A DNA stretch of 64,000 bases from Haloferax marisrubri (GCF_001469875.2 NZ_LOPW02000001.1:1-64000), one strand, 5' to 3'. Shown: positions 52,947 through 61,911, counted from the stretch's first letter. The notes: generated by a model from the sequence alone, not told the origin. Program-made: numbers and translations.

Positions 52947-54092
52947 TCAGTCGTCGTCGTTGGGGTCGGTCGAGACGGTGTCGTCGTGGACGAACGCCAC
53001 GGTGTCCTCGTTGGTCGGCTGGACGAGGACGGTCCCGGTGGTCGCGTTCCTCGGCACGGCGAAGACGGTCCAGACGTGCGTGCTCTCGCCGGGGGCGAAC
53101 AGCGCGCCGTTGTCGAAGCCGGTCACGTTCGAAAGCGGCTGGTGGCCGTAGCTGACCCCGTCGGACTCGAACACGAGCGCCGACTGTGGCAGGGTTCCCG
53201 GCGAGCCGCTCGCGGCCGTCGCGTTGAGGCCGACGACGACGAACTGCTCTCCGTCCGGCGCGGCGTACGTCTGATTGCCCACCTGAAGCGAGTCGGTCGT
53301 CCGGGCGTTCCACCGCGCGACCAGATCGGCCGAGTCGGCGGTCGCGCCCGAGAGCGCGGAGACGGCGACCCCGCTTCCGCCACCGCCCACCCCGCCGAGA
53401 CCGTCCACCATCGGTCCGAGCACGGCGACGGAGCCGAGCGCGAGGACGAGCAACAGGACGGCGACGACGACGACGCGGACGCTCGGCGGCGACCCCGATT
53501 TCAGGTCGTCCACCGACGACGGCAGTCTGTCGCGGAGCGAGCCTCCCGAGGAGTCTTCGCCACCGTCACCGTCGCCGTCGCCGCCGGTGAGTCCGGCGAG
53601 GCGTTCGCGCACGGCGGCTATCGGAAGCGACGAAAGCGCCTCTTCGACCGGCTCTGGAAGGTCGAACGGCAGGCCGAACTCGACTTCCGCCGTCTCGAAC
53701 ACGTCGCCGTCGGTGTACTGTTTGACCGTCTGTTCGAGGCCCTCCTCGGCGACGGTCTCGCCGAGTTCGTCGCGATCGAGCAGCGTCACGTCGTGGTTCG
53801 TGGCGAACCCGCGGACTGCGTCGTCGAACTCGCCCTGCGTGGCGACGACGACGGTGTCGATGCCGCGCTTTTTCGCGTGCGCGACGAAGCCCTTGACGTG
53901 TCCCTTTCCGACCGTCGTCTCGACGGCCGGGAGCACGAGCATGAGCCCCTTCGTCCCGTCGCCGCGCTGGCCCTGCACGAGGTAGCGTCCCTCGCCGCGG
54001 GGCTGGGCGTTCGTCTGCCAGTTCCGTTGGGTCCAGAGGTCCGAGAGGAAGCGGACGAACTTCGTCGGTTCGAGTTCGACGAGTCTCGTCAC
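52947..54092 (-). CDS. Mrr-like domain membrane protein with lost nuclease residues
   Basis: A 381-residue protein starting at a GTG. Residues 5-115 have the restriction-endonuclease-like Mrr fold pattern (GHVKGFVAHAKKRGIDTVVV, DVTLLDRDEL), but the catalytic Asp and Q/E-x-K strand are replaced (GRYLVQGQ, LMLVLPAVE), so cleavage is unlikely. A Gly/Asp linker (170-182), one membrane helix (204-226) and an extracytoplasmic DUF4352-like beta domain follow. It may sense DNA or nucleotides across the envelope; that is inference. Neighbours are NfeD and a surface protein. Confidence 0.78.
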   Translation of the reverse strand: MTRLVELEPTKFVRFLSDLWTQRNWQTNAQPRGEGRYLVQGQRGDGTKGLMLVLPAVETTVGKGHVKGFVAHAKKRGIDTVVVATQGEFDDAVRGFATNHDVTLLDRDELGETVAEEGLEQTVKQYTDGDVFETAEVEFGLPFDLPEPVEEALSSLPIAAVRERLAGLTGGDGDGDGGEDSSGGSLRDRLPSSVDDLKSGSPPSVRVVVVAVLLLVLALGSVAVLGPMVDGLGGVGGGGSGVAVSALSGATADSADLVARWNARTTDSLQVGNQTYAAPDGEQFVVVGLNATAASGSPGTLPQSALVFESDGVSYGHQPLSNVTGFDNGALFAPGESTHVWTVFAVPRNATTGTVLVQPTNEDTVAFVHDDTVSTDPNDDD

Positions 54093-54176
54093 TGTTCGCG
54101 TCCCTCCGGGCCGTCGGGGGCGGGTCGTCGGTCGTGTCCGCGTCGGTCGTGTGTCATCTTGTCGCCTCGGTGTTCG

Positions 54177-55934
54177 TCAGCGCCGCAGTCGCCGCGCGAC
54201 CAGTCCGGTGAGGACCAGCGCGACGACGGCCAGCCCCGGCGAGAACGGGATACTGGTGTTCGTTCCGGCGGCGGCCGGTTCCAGCGGCGTCCGCTCGACG
54301 ACCGGGAACGGCGTCTCCGTCGTCGTCGCCGGGGTCGATTCCGTCGCGGTCCCGGTCGGCGTGGCCGTCGGCGTCGGTGTCGGCGTCTTCGCGCCGGGTT
54401 CGAGCCGGACCATCGCGTCGTCGGCGACGATGGTGCCGGCCGTCTGGTTGCCGTCGGTCGCGTTGCCGTCGGTGTCGGTACTGTCGTCTCCGGTCCGGTA
54501 CGGTGCATCGACCGCGACCGAGAAGTTCCCGTCGCGGTCGCGGTCCGCGTAGGCGATGGCGAGCAGTTCCGCGTCGACCAACTGCCGCCGGTCGAACTCC
54601 ACGACGACGTTTCGGTGCGTCCCCGGCGGGAGGTGCGCGCTCGTTCCCAGCGGCTCCTCGTCGGCGGTCTCGACGGCGACGAAGCCGCCGACGGAGAGGT
54701 TCACCCGGCTGACGGTGACGAACGTCCCGTCGGTCTCCTGGTCGAGGAAGCGGAGGTTCGCCTCGGAGTCGAGGATGCGCATCGTGTGTTCGGTCTCGTC
54801 GCGGTAGTCGCGCACCCACAGGGGGAACGTGAGCCCGCGGTCCTCGGGCGCGAACGTGAGGTTCTGCGAGACGGTCCGGTTCGCCGTGACCGTCATCGGC
54901 ACGAGTTTCAAGAACGGCTGGCCGGGGGCGCGCGCCCGGAGTTCGACGACGCTGTTCGGCGCGAGCGTCGTCTCGCCGGTGACGTTCACCCGCAGGGACT
55001 CCCACGGGTACACCGTCTCGTTTCGCACCTCGATGGAGACGATCGGCTCGACGAGTCGCACCCGCGAGCGCGCCGTGATGGTGTCCTCCTCGACGAAGTC
55101 GCTGTGGTCGCCGCGGAGCGTCACCTGCAGTTCGTAGTCCTCGGCGTCGCCTTCCAGCGGGAGGTCGGCGGTGTCCCAGACGAGGAACACCTCGTCGTTC
55201 TCGAAGTCGGTGACGACGGTCGTCCCGTTTTCGGGCGTCGCGAGGAACGTCTGCTGTTCCCGGTTCGGTCGGACTTCGAGCTGATTCAGCGTGATTTCGA
55301 TGCCGTTAGCGTTCGCGCCGCCGGTCACGTCCTCCGGGTTCAGCGCCGATTCGAGCCCGCTCTCGTTGAGGCGGATGACCGCGAGGTCGCCCTTGGCGAC
55401 GGTCGTTCGCTCTGTGACCACGTCCCGGATGTCCCCGGGCGACAGCGACGAGTCGGAGTCGTTCAGGCTCGCGGGCGCGACGTTGGTCGTCGCCGACGTG
55501 TTCCCGCGCTCCGCGACGTCGAGTTGGCCGATGGCGCGCTCGACGCCGTCGATGGTGACGTTCATCATGTACGTCGCCGGCTCGATTGGCTCGCTGAGTT
55601 GGCCGGTGTGGAGCGTTTTGTTGCCGCCGCCGGAGACGTACGTCTCGGGCGCGCCGGTCGAGTTGTAGGTGTCGATGGTCAGGGTGGTCGTCCCCGACCC
55701 GACGAGGGCGACGCTCAGGTGGTAGCCGTAGCCGTCGCCGCCGATGTGGAGCGTGCCCGGTTGGGAGTGCTGGACACGTATCTCGACGACGTCGCCGCGG
55801 GTGACGGTGGTGACGTCCTCGCCGAACGACGCGGTCGGCTCGTCGGCGGCGACTGCGGGCGTCGGAACCCAGAGCGCCGCGAGGAGAATCGACGCGGCGA
55901 GCAACACGGAGGGTGCGCGGACTGCGTAACTCAT
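54177..55934 (-). CDS. Secreted, C-terminally anchored surface glycoprotein
   Basis: A 585-residue protein. Signal peptide residues 1-29 end in AVAA; the body is beta-rich with at least ten N-x-S/T sequons and two or three repeats of a VTTVTRGDVVEI / TVAKGDLAVIRL type, as in haloarchaeal BGTF-like surface domains. The C-terminus has a Thr/Pro stalk (TPTPTPTATPTGTATE) followed by SPGLAVVALVLTGLVARRLRR, a tripartite anchor like PGF-CTERM but reading PGL. It may be processed by archaeosortase. It has the look of an S-layer-associated protein. Confidence 0.85.
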   Translation of the reverse strand: MSYAVRAPSVLLAASILLAALWVPTPAVAADEPTASFGEDVTTVTRGDVVEIRVQHSQPGTLHIGGDGYGYHLSVALVGSGTTTLTIDTYNSTGAPETYVSGGGNKTLHTGQLSEPIEPATYMMNVTIDGVERAIGQLDVAERGNTSATTNVAPASLNDSDSSLSPGDIRDVVTERTTVAKGDLAVIRLNESGLESALNPEDVTGGANANGIEITLNQLEVRPNREQQTFLATPENGTTVVTDFENDEVFLVWDTADLPLEGDAEDYELQVTLRGDHSDFVEEDTITARSRVRLVEPIVSIEVRNETVYPWESLRVNVTGETTLAPNSVVELRARAPGQPFLKLVPMTVTANRTVSQNLTFAPEDRGLTFPLWVRDYRDETEHTMRILDSEANLRFLDQETDGTFVTVSRVNLSVGGFVAVETADEEPLGTSAHLPPGTHRNVVVEFDRRQLVDAELLAIAYADRDRDGNFSVAVDAPYRTGDDSTDTDGNATDGNQTAGTIVADDAMVRLEPGAKTPTPTPTATPTGTATESTPATTTETPFPVVERTPLEPAAAGTNTSIPFSPGLAVVALVLTGLVARRLRR

Positions 55935-56073
55935 TTCGTATGTCCCGGTCGGGGGGTTGACGGTGGTTCCCCTCGGGGTCACATAAATCAACAGTCCCGA
56001 TTATCAAAACGGAAAGTCGGACGGGTCGAAATCGGTCCTCGCGGCGGGTCGCGGTCGGCGTGTGGCGAGGCGG

Positions 56074-56310
56074 TCAGAACGCGCCCGGGAACACGGTGAC
56101 GGCGATGAGCCCGACCGCGAGGAGGACGCCGAGGAGGACGAACGCGATGTTCTCCGCCCGCGGCGACTCGGGCTCGATGGGGAGCTGTTCGATCTCGGGC
56201 TCGTCGTCGATGATGCCGTCGGGACCGACGTCGTCGACGCCGAAGCGCCACTCGCCGTCGCCGTCACCATCGCGGTCGTCTTCGGCCTCGGGAGAGGGTG
56301 CGCGGGACAT
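56074..56310 (-). CDS. Small acidic protein with one C-terminal membrane helix
   Basis: A 78-residue protein: 50 acidic, Pro-rich residues, then one helix (about residues 54-75) ending in VFPGAF. It is a tail-anchored type with no catalytic motif. I recall a haloarchaeal DUF of this shape. It is 41 bases after pyruvate kinase on the same strand, so it may be read through. Confidence 0.7.
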   Translation of the reverse strand: MSRAPSPEAEDDRDGDGDGEWRFGVDDVGPDGIIDDEPEIEQLPIEPESPRAENIAFVLLGVLLAVGLIAVTVFPGAF

Positions 56311-56351
56311 CGATTCGTGACTAGGCGTCGCGGCGGGAAAGGGCTACCGCA

Positions 56352-58112
56352 CTACTGCCGGTTGCCGCGGTCGTGGCTGATGACGTCGCCCTCGTAGACG
56401 ATGCCGCGCTCGGCGTGGAGCGTGACGGTCGCGCCCTCCGCGATGGTTTTCGGGAGCGGCGCGCCCGACACCATCGGGATGTCGAGTTCGCGCGCGACGA
56501 GCGCCGGGTAGCCGGTCATGCCCGCGCGGGCGTCGACGATGCCGGCGAGCTTGTCGGCGTCGCCGTTGAACTCGCCGTCGAACTCGGCCGACAGCGCGAG
56601 AATCGCGCCCTCGGGGACGTCCGTGAGGTCGCCGTCCTCGGTGCGGTAGAGGGGGCCGGCGACGCGGCCGCTGACGATTTTCCGGCCCGTGGCGACGGGC
56701 TCGGCGGCGACGTGGACCTTGAGCATGTTCGTCGTGTTCGTGCCTTCGAGCTCCGTCATCATGCCGGAGAGGACGACGATGGTGTCGCCGGACTCCGCGA
56801 CGCCGGCGTCGAGCGCGGCGGTGACGGCGTCGTCCATGACGCCCTCGACGCTCGGGCTGTAGTCGGCGTACTGCGCCGAGACGCCCCACGAGACGGCGAG
56901 CTGGCGGCGCGTTCGGTCGTTCGGCGTGACGGCGACGACGGGGACGCCGGGGCGGAACTTCGCGGTCTTCCGGGCGGTGTAGCCGGACTCGGAGACGGCG
57001 ACGACGGCCGCGGCGTTCACGTCGCGGGCGAGGTAGCGCGCCGAGCGGGCGAGCGCCTCCGTGCGGGAGCCCTCGTCGGCGGTCGGGACGCGCTGTTCTT
57101 GACTCTCGTCGTACTCGGGGCTTTCCTCGACTTCCTCGACGATGCGGGACATCGTCTCGACGACGCGGACGGGGTGGTCGCCGACGGCGGTCTCGCCGGA
57201 GAGCATCACGGCGTCGGTGCCGTCGAGGACGGCGTTGGCCACGTCGGACGCCTCCGCGCGGGTCGGGCGGCGCGAGCGGACCATCGAGTCGAGCATCTCG
57301 GTCGCGGTGATGACCGGCACGCCCGCGGCCTGCGCTTTGCGGATGGTGCGCTTCTGGATGATGGGAACCTCTTCGAGGGGGCACTCGACGCCGAGGTCGC
57401 CGCGGGCGACCATCACGCCGTGGGCCGCCTGGATGATTTCGTCGAGGTTGTCGACCGCGCCGGCGCGCTCGATTTTGGCGATGATGGGAATCTCCGCGCC
57501 GAGGTTCTCGAGGGTGTCGCTGATGGTGTAGACGTCCTCCGCGTCGCGGATGAACGAGGCGGCGACGTAGTCGACTTCCTTCTCCGCGGCGAGCTTCAGG
57601 TTCTCGTAGTCGGAGTCGGTGATGAGGTCGATATCGAGGTCGACGCCGGGGACGTTCACGCCCTTGCGCGAACTGAGCTTCCCGCCGGAGACGATGGTCG
57701 CGTGGACCGCGTCGTCTTCGACGTACTCGACGGTTGCCTCGATGCGGCCGTCGTCGAGGAGGATGGTGTCGCCGGCCTCCGCGGCGGTGATGGAGTACGA
57801 CAGGCCGACGGCCTCGGGCGTGGCGTCGTCGCCCTCGTAGAAGCGGACCTCGCTTCCGGTTTCGAGGTAGATGTCCTCGTCGATGTCGGCGGTTCGTACC
57901 TCGGGGCCCTGCAGGTCGAGCATGGCCGCGAGCGGTTCGTCGGTCGCGTCGTCGACGGCGCGAATGCTGTCGATGACGTCGGACCGGTGTTCGACGTTGC
58001 CGTGGCTCGCGTTCATCCGAGCGACGCTCATGCCGGCGTCGGCGAGCCCGCGAATCGTCTCTCGGTCGAAGGACGCGGGACCGAGGGTGCAGACGATTTT
58101 TGCGTTTCTCAT
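56352..58112 (-). CDS. pyk: Pyruvate kinase with C-terminal PEP-utiliser-like domain
   Basis: A 586-residue enzyme forming pyruvate and ATP from PEP and ADP. The barrel carries TLGPASFDRETI, MNASHGNVEHR and the signature KIERAGAVDNLDEII (Lys/Glu metal site), then MVARGDLGVE and ATEMLDSM. The last 110 residues resemble the PEP-utiliser mobile domain (as in some Bacillus Pyk), but its phospho-His motif reads TGYPALVAREL, lacking the His. A CTTTTTTATC box 24 bases upstream suggests a leaderless mRNA. Confidence 0.95.
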   Translation of the reverse strand: MRNAKIVCTLGPASFDRETIRGLADAGMSVARMNASHGNVEHRSDVIDSIRAVDDATDEPLAAMLDLQGPEVRTADIDEDIYLETGSEVRFYEGDDATPEAVGLSYSITAAEAGDTILLDDGRIEATVEYVEDDAVHATIVSGGKLSSRKGVNVPGVDLDIDLITDSDYENLKLAAEKEVDYVAASFIRDAEDVYTISDTLENLGAEIPIIAKIERAGAVDNLDEIIQAAHGVMVARGDLGVECPLEEVPIIQKRTIRKAQAAGVPVITATEMLDSMVRSRRPTRAEASDVANAVLDGTDAVMLSGETAVGDHPVRVVETMSRIVEEVEESPEYDESQEQRVPTADEGSRTEALARSARYLARDVNAAAVVAVSESGYTARKTAKFRPGVPVVAVTPNDRTRRQLAVSWGVSAQYADYSPSVEGVMDDAVTAALDAGVAESGDTIVVLSGMMTELEGTNTTNMLKVHVAAEPVATGRKIVSGRVAGPLYRTEDGDLTDVPEGAILALSAEFDGEFNGDADKLAGIVDARAGMTGYPALVARELDIPMVSGAPLPKTIAEGATVTLHAERGIVYEGDVISHDRGNRQ

Positions 58113-58132
58113 GGCGTCGCCTACGAGTGACT

Positions 58133-58142
58133 GATAAAAAAG
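58133..58142 (-). promoter_or_regulatory. TATA box of pyk
   Basis: Minus-strand CTTTTTTATC about 25 bases before the pyk ATG, in an AT-rich gap. Confidence 0.55.
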
Positions 58143-58226
58143 CCCGATGATGAACTCGGTGCCGAGTAACGGGTTCGCATACGTACTCTCTATAGTTCGC
58201 CTATCGAACTGACCGCTCGGTCGGCC

Positions 58227-58514
58227 TCACGGAACTATAATGGTTGTTTGGTAAATTTTGCCGTCGTACCGGACGTAACCGGGGTCGCGGAACTCGTTTC
58301 TGTCCGTTCCCTCCCGAAGCGTCACGGTCTCGCCCCCGAGCGCCTCCCGAAACGCCGACTGCTGGGCCGGCGCGAGATTCTGGTACGAGACGGCCCCCTC
58401 GCCCTTCGGGAGGTCGTCGACTTGGGTGACGCTCAGCCTCGCGGTCCCGCTTCCGCCGCCGAGACAGCCCGTCGAGACGACGAGCGCCACGGCGAGTAGC
58501 ACGCTGGCTCGCAT
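58227..58514 (-). CDS. Small lipoprotein, tandem paralogue 1
   Basis: A 95-residue protein with a signal peptide and lipobox (VVSTGCLGG, Cys at about residue 17). The soluble part carries TQVDDLPKGEGAVSYQNL and RNEFRDPGYVRYDGKIYQTT. The adjacent gene upstream encodes a clear paralogue, so this arose by tandem duplication. No function is known to me. The ATG at 58514 puts the lipobox at normal distance. Confidence 0.82.
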   Translation of the reverse strand: MRASVLLAVALVVSTGCLGGGSGTARLSVTQVDDLPKGEGAVSYQNLAPAQQSAFREALGGETVTLREGTDRNEFRDPGYVRYDGKIYQTTIIVP

Positions 58515-58585
58515 GGGCGGCGCTCCAGCGTCACCGCTCAAATCGACTCCGATTACGGCGCGGGATTCGAGCGTCGAACGCCGGT

Positions 58586-58891
58586 TCAGTCGGAGACGGT
58601 CGTCCGGTAGATGCCGCCGTCGTACCGGACGTAGCCGGGGTCGACGAACTCGTTTCTCGCGGCTTCGTTCGGTATCGCCGTCGGTTCGCCGGTCGAGACT
58701 GCCTCCTCGAACGTCTCGCGCTGGTCGGGGTCGAGGTTGCCGAAGGCGACCGCGCCCTGTCCCTGCGGGAGTTCGTCCACGCGTTCGACGGTCAGCGTGC
58801 CCGCGCCCCCGCCGGTGACCGCGGCGACGACGCCCGCGAACACCGCGAGCGCGACGACGATGCCGACCGCTTCCCGTCTTCCGATTCGCAT
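58586..58891 (-). CDS. Small membrane-anchored protein, tandem paralogue 2
   Basis: A 101-residue protein whose soluble part matches the downstream lipoprotein (ERVDELPQGQGAVAFGNLDP, RNEFVDPGYVRYDGGIYRTT). Here the N-terminus is an uncleaved-looking helix without Cys (residues 10-27) after MRIGRRE, so the two copies differ in membrane anchoring. They are separated by 71 bases and presumably cotranscribed. Confidence 0.82.
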   Translation of the reverse strand: MRIGRREAVGIVVALAVFAGVVAAVTGGGAGTLTVERVDELPQGQGAVAFGNLDPDQRETFEEAVSTGEPTAIPNEAARNEFVDPGYVRYDGGIYRTTVSD

Positions 58892-59020
58892 GGGCGACGC
58901 TCGGGGGTCGGCGCAGTTAGGCGCTGTGGTCCGCGTCTGACACGGGGACGGTGTGGGGTGAAAACAGCGCGGCGAAAAATAGGGTCGTGGGGAGTCGTTT
59001 ATCGGGTCACGGGCGGCCGT

Positions 59021-61192
59021 CTACTGAACTTTCGTGCCGGGGACGGCGTCGCCGTGGGTCGTCAGGATGTCGGCCTCGTCGCCCGCGGCCAACAGCATCC
59101 CGTTGGACTCGACGCCGAACAGTTCGGCCTTCTCGAGGTTGGCGACGATGATGACCTTCGACCCGGCGAGCGAGTCGAGGTCGTGGAGCTGTTTGATGCC
59201 GGCGACGATTTGGCGCTCTTCGACGCCGATATCGACGGTGAGCTTGGCGAGTTTGTCCGCGCCGTCGATGCCCTCGGCGGCGACGATTTCGCCCACGCGG
59301 ATGTCGAGTTCCTGGAAGTCCTCGAAACTGATGCGGTCGTCGGCGATGGGTTCGAAGTCGATGTCGGCGTCGGTGTCAGCGTCCATATCTTCCTCCGCGT
59401 CCTCGTCGGACTCGTCGCTTTCGGATTCCGTCTCGGCCACGCGCGCTTCGAGCTTCTCGTTGAGTTCCTCGACGCGCTCGTCTTCGATTTTCTCGAACAG
59501 CGCCTCGGGCTCGCCGAAGGACGCCGGCGGGGCCTCGAAGGCGGCGTCGACGCCGGTGCCGGCCACCGAGCCGTCCTCGCCGAGTTGCTCCCAGAGCGCC
59601 TGCATCTTGCCCGGCGCGACGGGGAAGAACAGCACGGCGATGGCCTTCGCGATTTGGACGCAGTCGCGGATGACCTGCGCCGCGGCCTCGGGGTCCTCGT
59701 CGGTGAGCTTCCACGGCTCGTTGCGCTGGATGTACTCGTTGCCGAACTGCGCGAGGCGGACGGCGGCGTTGCCGGACTTCCGGACCGAGTAGTCGTTGAT
59801 ACCGGCTTCGAACTCGTCGATAGCCTCCTCGATGCGGGCTTCGACTTCCTCGGACACCTCGGCGTCCGGCGTCCCCTCGAAGTTGCGGTACGCGAAGAGC
59901 ATCGACCGGTAGAGGAAGTTGCCGACCGTGCCGACGAGTTCGCTGTTCACGCGGTCTTTGAACTTCGACCACGAGAAGTCCACGTCCTGCTGGAACCCGC
60001 CGTTGGTGGCGAGGTAGTACCGCAGCAGGTCGGGGTGGAAGCCCTCGTCGAGGTACTCGTCGGCCCAGACGGCGCGGTTGCGCGAGGTGGAAAAGCCCTT
60101 GCCGTTGAGCGTGATGAAGCCGGAGGCCATGACCGCGCGCGGTTCGACGTAGCCCGCGCCGCGGAGCATCGCCGGCCAGAACACGGTGTGGTGCTGGATG
60201 ATGTCGCGGCCGATGATGTGGACGATGTCGCCGGACTCCTTCCACGCGGCCTCCCAGTCGAACGTGTCGGCGCCGACGCGCTCTGTGTACTGCTTGGTCG
60301 AGGAGACGTACTCGATTGGCGCGTCGACCCAGACGTACAGCACGAGGTCGGAGGTGTCGGACGGCGACGAACTGCCGTCCGACTCGTCGCCCTCGTCACG
60401 CCCAGACTCCGTCCGGTCTGCCTCCGAATCCTCGGCGGATTCGGAGACGCCGGGGTAGTCGATGCCCCAGTCCATGTCGCGGGTGATACACCAGTCCTGC
60501 AGTTCGCCCTCAATCCACTCGCGGGGCTGGTTCTGGGCGTTCGAGGTGCCTTCGAGGCGGTCGATGAACTCCTGGAGGTAGTCCTGGAGGTCGGAGACGG
60601 CGAAGAACTTGTGCTCGCGCTCGCGGTACTCCGCGGCGTTACCGGTGAGCGTCGAGGTCGGGTCTTCGATTTCGCCGGGTTCGAGGTGGCGGCCGCACCC
60701 CTCGTCGCACTCGTCGCCGCGGGCGTGCGCGCCGCAGTACGGACACGCGCCCTCGACGAAGCGGTCGGGGAGCCACTGGTCCGCGTCGGGGTCGTAGGCG
60801 ACCGGAATCTCCTTCTCGTAGACGTAGCCCTCGGCCTCGAGCGTGCGGACGATTTCCTGCGTCAGTTCGGTGTTCGTCTCGTCGTGGGTGTGGCCGTAGT
60901 TGTCGAACTCGATGTTGAAGCGGGGGAACGTCGCCTCGTACTTCTCGTGGTGGCGGAGCGCGAACTCCTCGGGCGTGACGCCCTCCTTCTCGGCGTTGAC
61001 GGCGACGGGCGTGCCGTGCATGTCCGACCCGCTGACGAAGGCCGTCTGCTGGCCGAGTGCTCGCAGCGAGCGACTGTAGATGTCGCCGCCGACGTACGTT
61101 CTGAGGTGGCCGATGTGGAGGTCGCCGTTCGCGTACGGCAGTCCACACGTCACCACCGCTGGGTTCTCCGTGGGGAAGTCCTCGTGACTCAT
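59021..61192 (-). CDS. metG: Methionyl-tRNA synthetase
   Basis: A 723-residue class I synthetase charging tRNA-Met. HIGH is at residues 26-29 (DLHIGHLRTY), the KMSKS-equivalent is KGFSTSR near 360, and zinc knuckles are CPYCGAH and CDEGC in the connective peptide. A halophile-specific acidic Ser/Asp/Glu insertion sits at about 247-281. The C-terminal 110 residues are an EMAP/Trbp111 tRNA-binding domain (DIRVGEIVAAEG), after an acidic linker (about 598-615). Its TATA-like box is inside a palindrome. Confidence 0.96.
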   Translation of the reverse strand: MSHEDFPTENPAVVTCGLPYANGDLHIGHLRTYVGGDIYSRSLRALGQQTAFVSGSDMHGTPVAVNAEKEGVTPEEFALRHHEKYEATFPRFNIEFDNYGHTHDETNTELTQEIVRTLEAEGYVYEKEIPVAYDPDADQWLPDRFVEGACPYCGAHARGDECDEGCGRHLEPGEIEDPTSTLTGNAAEYREREHKFFAVSDLQDYLQEFIDRLEGTSNAQNQPREWIEGELQDWCITRDMDWGIDYPGVSESAEDSEADRTESGRDEGDESDGSSSPSDTSDLVLYVWVDAPIEYVSSTKQYTERVGADTFDWEAAWKESGDIVHIIGRDIIQHHTVFWPAMLRGAGYVEPRAVMASGFITLNGKGFSTSRNRAVWADEYLDEGFHPDLLRYYLATNGGFQQDVDFSWSKFKDRVNSELVGTVGNFLYRSMLFAYRNFEGTPDAEVSEEVEARIEEAIDEFEAGINDYSVRKSGNAAVRLAQFGNEYIQRNEPWKLTDEDPEAAAQVIRDCVQIAKAIAVLFFPVAPGKMQALWEQLGEDGSVAGTGVDAAFEAPPASFGEPEALFEKIEDERVEELNEKLEARVAETESESDESDEDAEEDMDADTDADIDFEPIADDRISFEDFQELDIRVGEIVAAEGIDGADKLAKLTVDIGVEERQIVAGIKQLHDLDSLAGSKVIIVANLEKAELFGVESNGMLLAAGDEADILTTHGDAVPGTKVQ

Positions 61193-61539
61193 ATATGTCG
61201 TGTATCTCGGAAGCGGGCCTAAAGCCCGCCGCTTCGGATGCGTCTGTCTGGCGGTGCGATTCTGCCCCGAGGTTCGCCGGGTCCGACCGTCGTCTCACGT
61301 TACCGAGGCGACGGCCGAAGGCGGGTCCACCCGCGGCTAAAAGGGAGCGCGCATACGCATGTTGTCGGGGAGACCCGTCGCGGTCACACCGGTACTGAAG
61401 CCGAGCGGGCGTATAAATTATCGGGACCGCTCGGGCCCGCCCGGTCCCGTCGCCCCGGACCGACCGCGGGAACCCGCGGCGGCGACGCGCCAGCACGAGT
61501 CACGGAATCGCTATCTCGTCGGCCGACGCTCTCTCCGTC
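61193..61539. other. 347-base intergenic region between metG and the gene at 61540
   Basis: Contains the metG TATA palindrome (61213-61229), a plus-strand TATAAA at 61412-61417 and a palindrome CCGCGGG-AA-CCCGCGG at 61464-61479. The TATAAA would give the plus-strand gene a leader of about 100 bases containing the second palindrome. No RNA gene is recognised. Confidence 0.5.
61213..61229 (-). promoter_or_regulatory. metG promoter with palindromic TATA region
   Basis: Perfect arms GCGGGC (61213-61218) and GCCCGC (61224-61229) flank CTAAA; read on the minus strand this is CTTTAG, a TATA-like box about 29 bases before the metG ATG. It may be an operator overlapping the TATA box, or simply chance in GC-rich DNA. 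Confidence 0.45.
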
Positions 61540-61893
61540 GTGACTACGACCACCGCCTCCTCGCCCGCTCGGAGCGTCGGCCTCGCCGCCGTGTTCGCCG
61601 TCCTCGTCGGACTGTTCGTCGCCGGCTACGGCCTCCTCGTCGTCCCGCAGTCGCCCCTCGGCGGCGGTTGGATTCTCGCCATCGGCGTCTCGCTCGCGCT
61701 CGCCGGACTCTTCGCAATCGAGTCGGTCGGCCGACGCCTCGGGCTGTCCGCGGCCACGTGCCGGACGCTCTCGCTGTCGTTCGCGGCGCTCGCGGTCGTT
61801 CTGTTCGTCGCGTTCGTCGTCGTCAACTACGCGTCTTTCGAGTCGTTCGAAGCGACGTCGGAGACGGCGACGGGTTCGGAAACGAGCGGCTGA
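61540..61893 (+). CDS. Small four-helix membrane protein
   Basis: A 117-residue protein with a GTG start and hydrophobic helices at about residues 12-34, 40-58 and 78-97 (possibly a fourth, short one between). The tail is Ser/Thr/Glu-rich. No recognisable family. The leader is unusually long if the TATAAA at 61412 is its promoter. It is convergent with the VTT/YqaA-type gene. Confidence 0.65.
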   Translation: MTTTTASSPARSVGLAAVFAVLVGLFVAGYGLLVVPQSPLGGGWILAIGVSLALAGLFAIESVGRRLGLSAATCRTLSLSFAALAVVLFVAFVVVNYASFESFEATSETATGSETSG

Positions 61894-61911
61894 CCCGCGC
61901 GAGCGCCCCGC

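Noticed and set aside
54089-54157. 22-codon minus-strand ORF ending in overlap with the Mrr-like gene start
   Set aside because: Arg/Gly/Pro-rich with no motif; too short to distinguish from chance in GC-rich DNA without conservation data.
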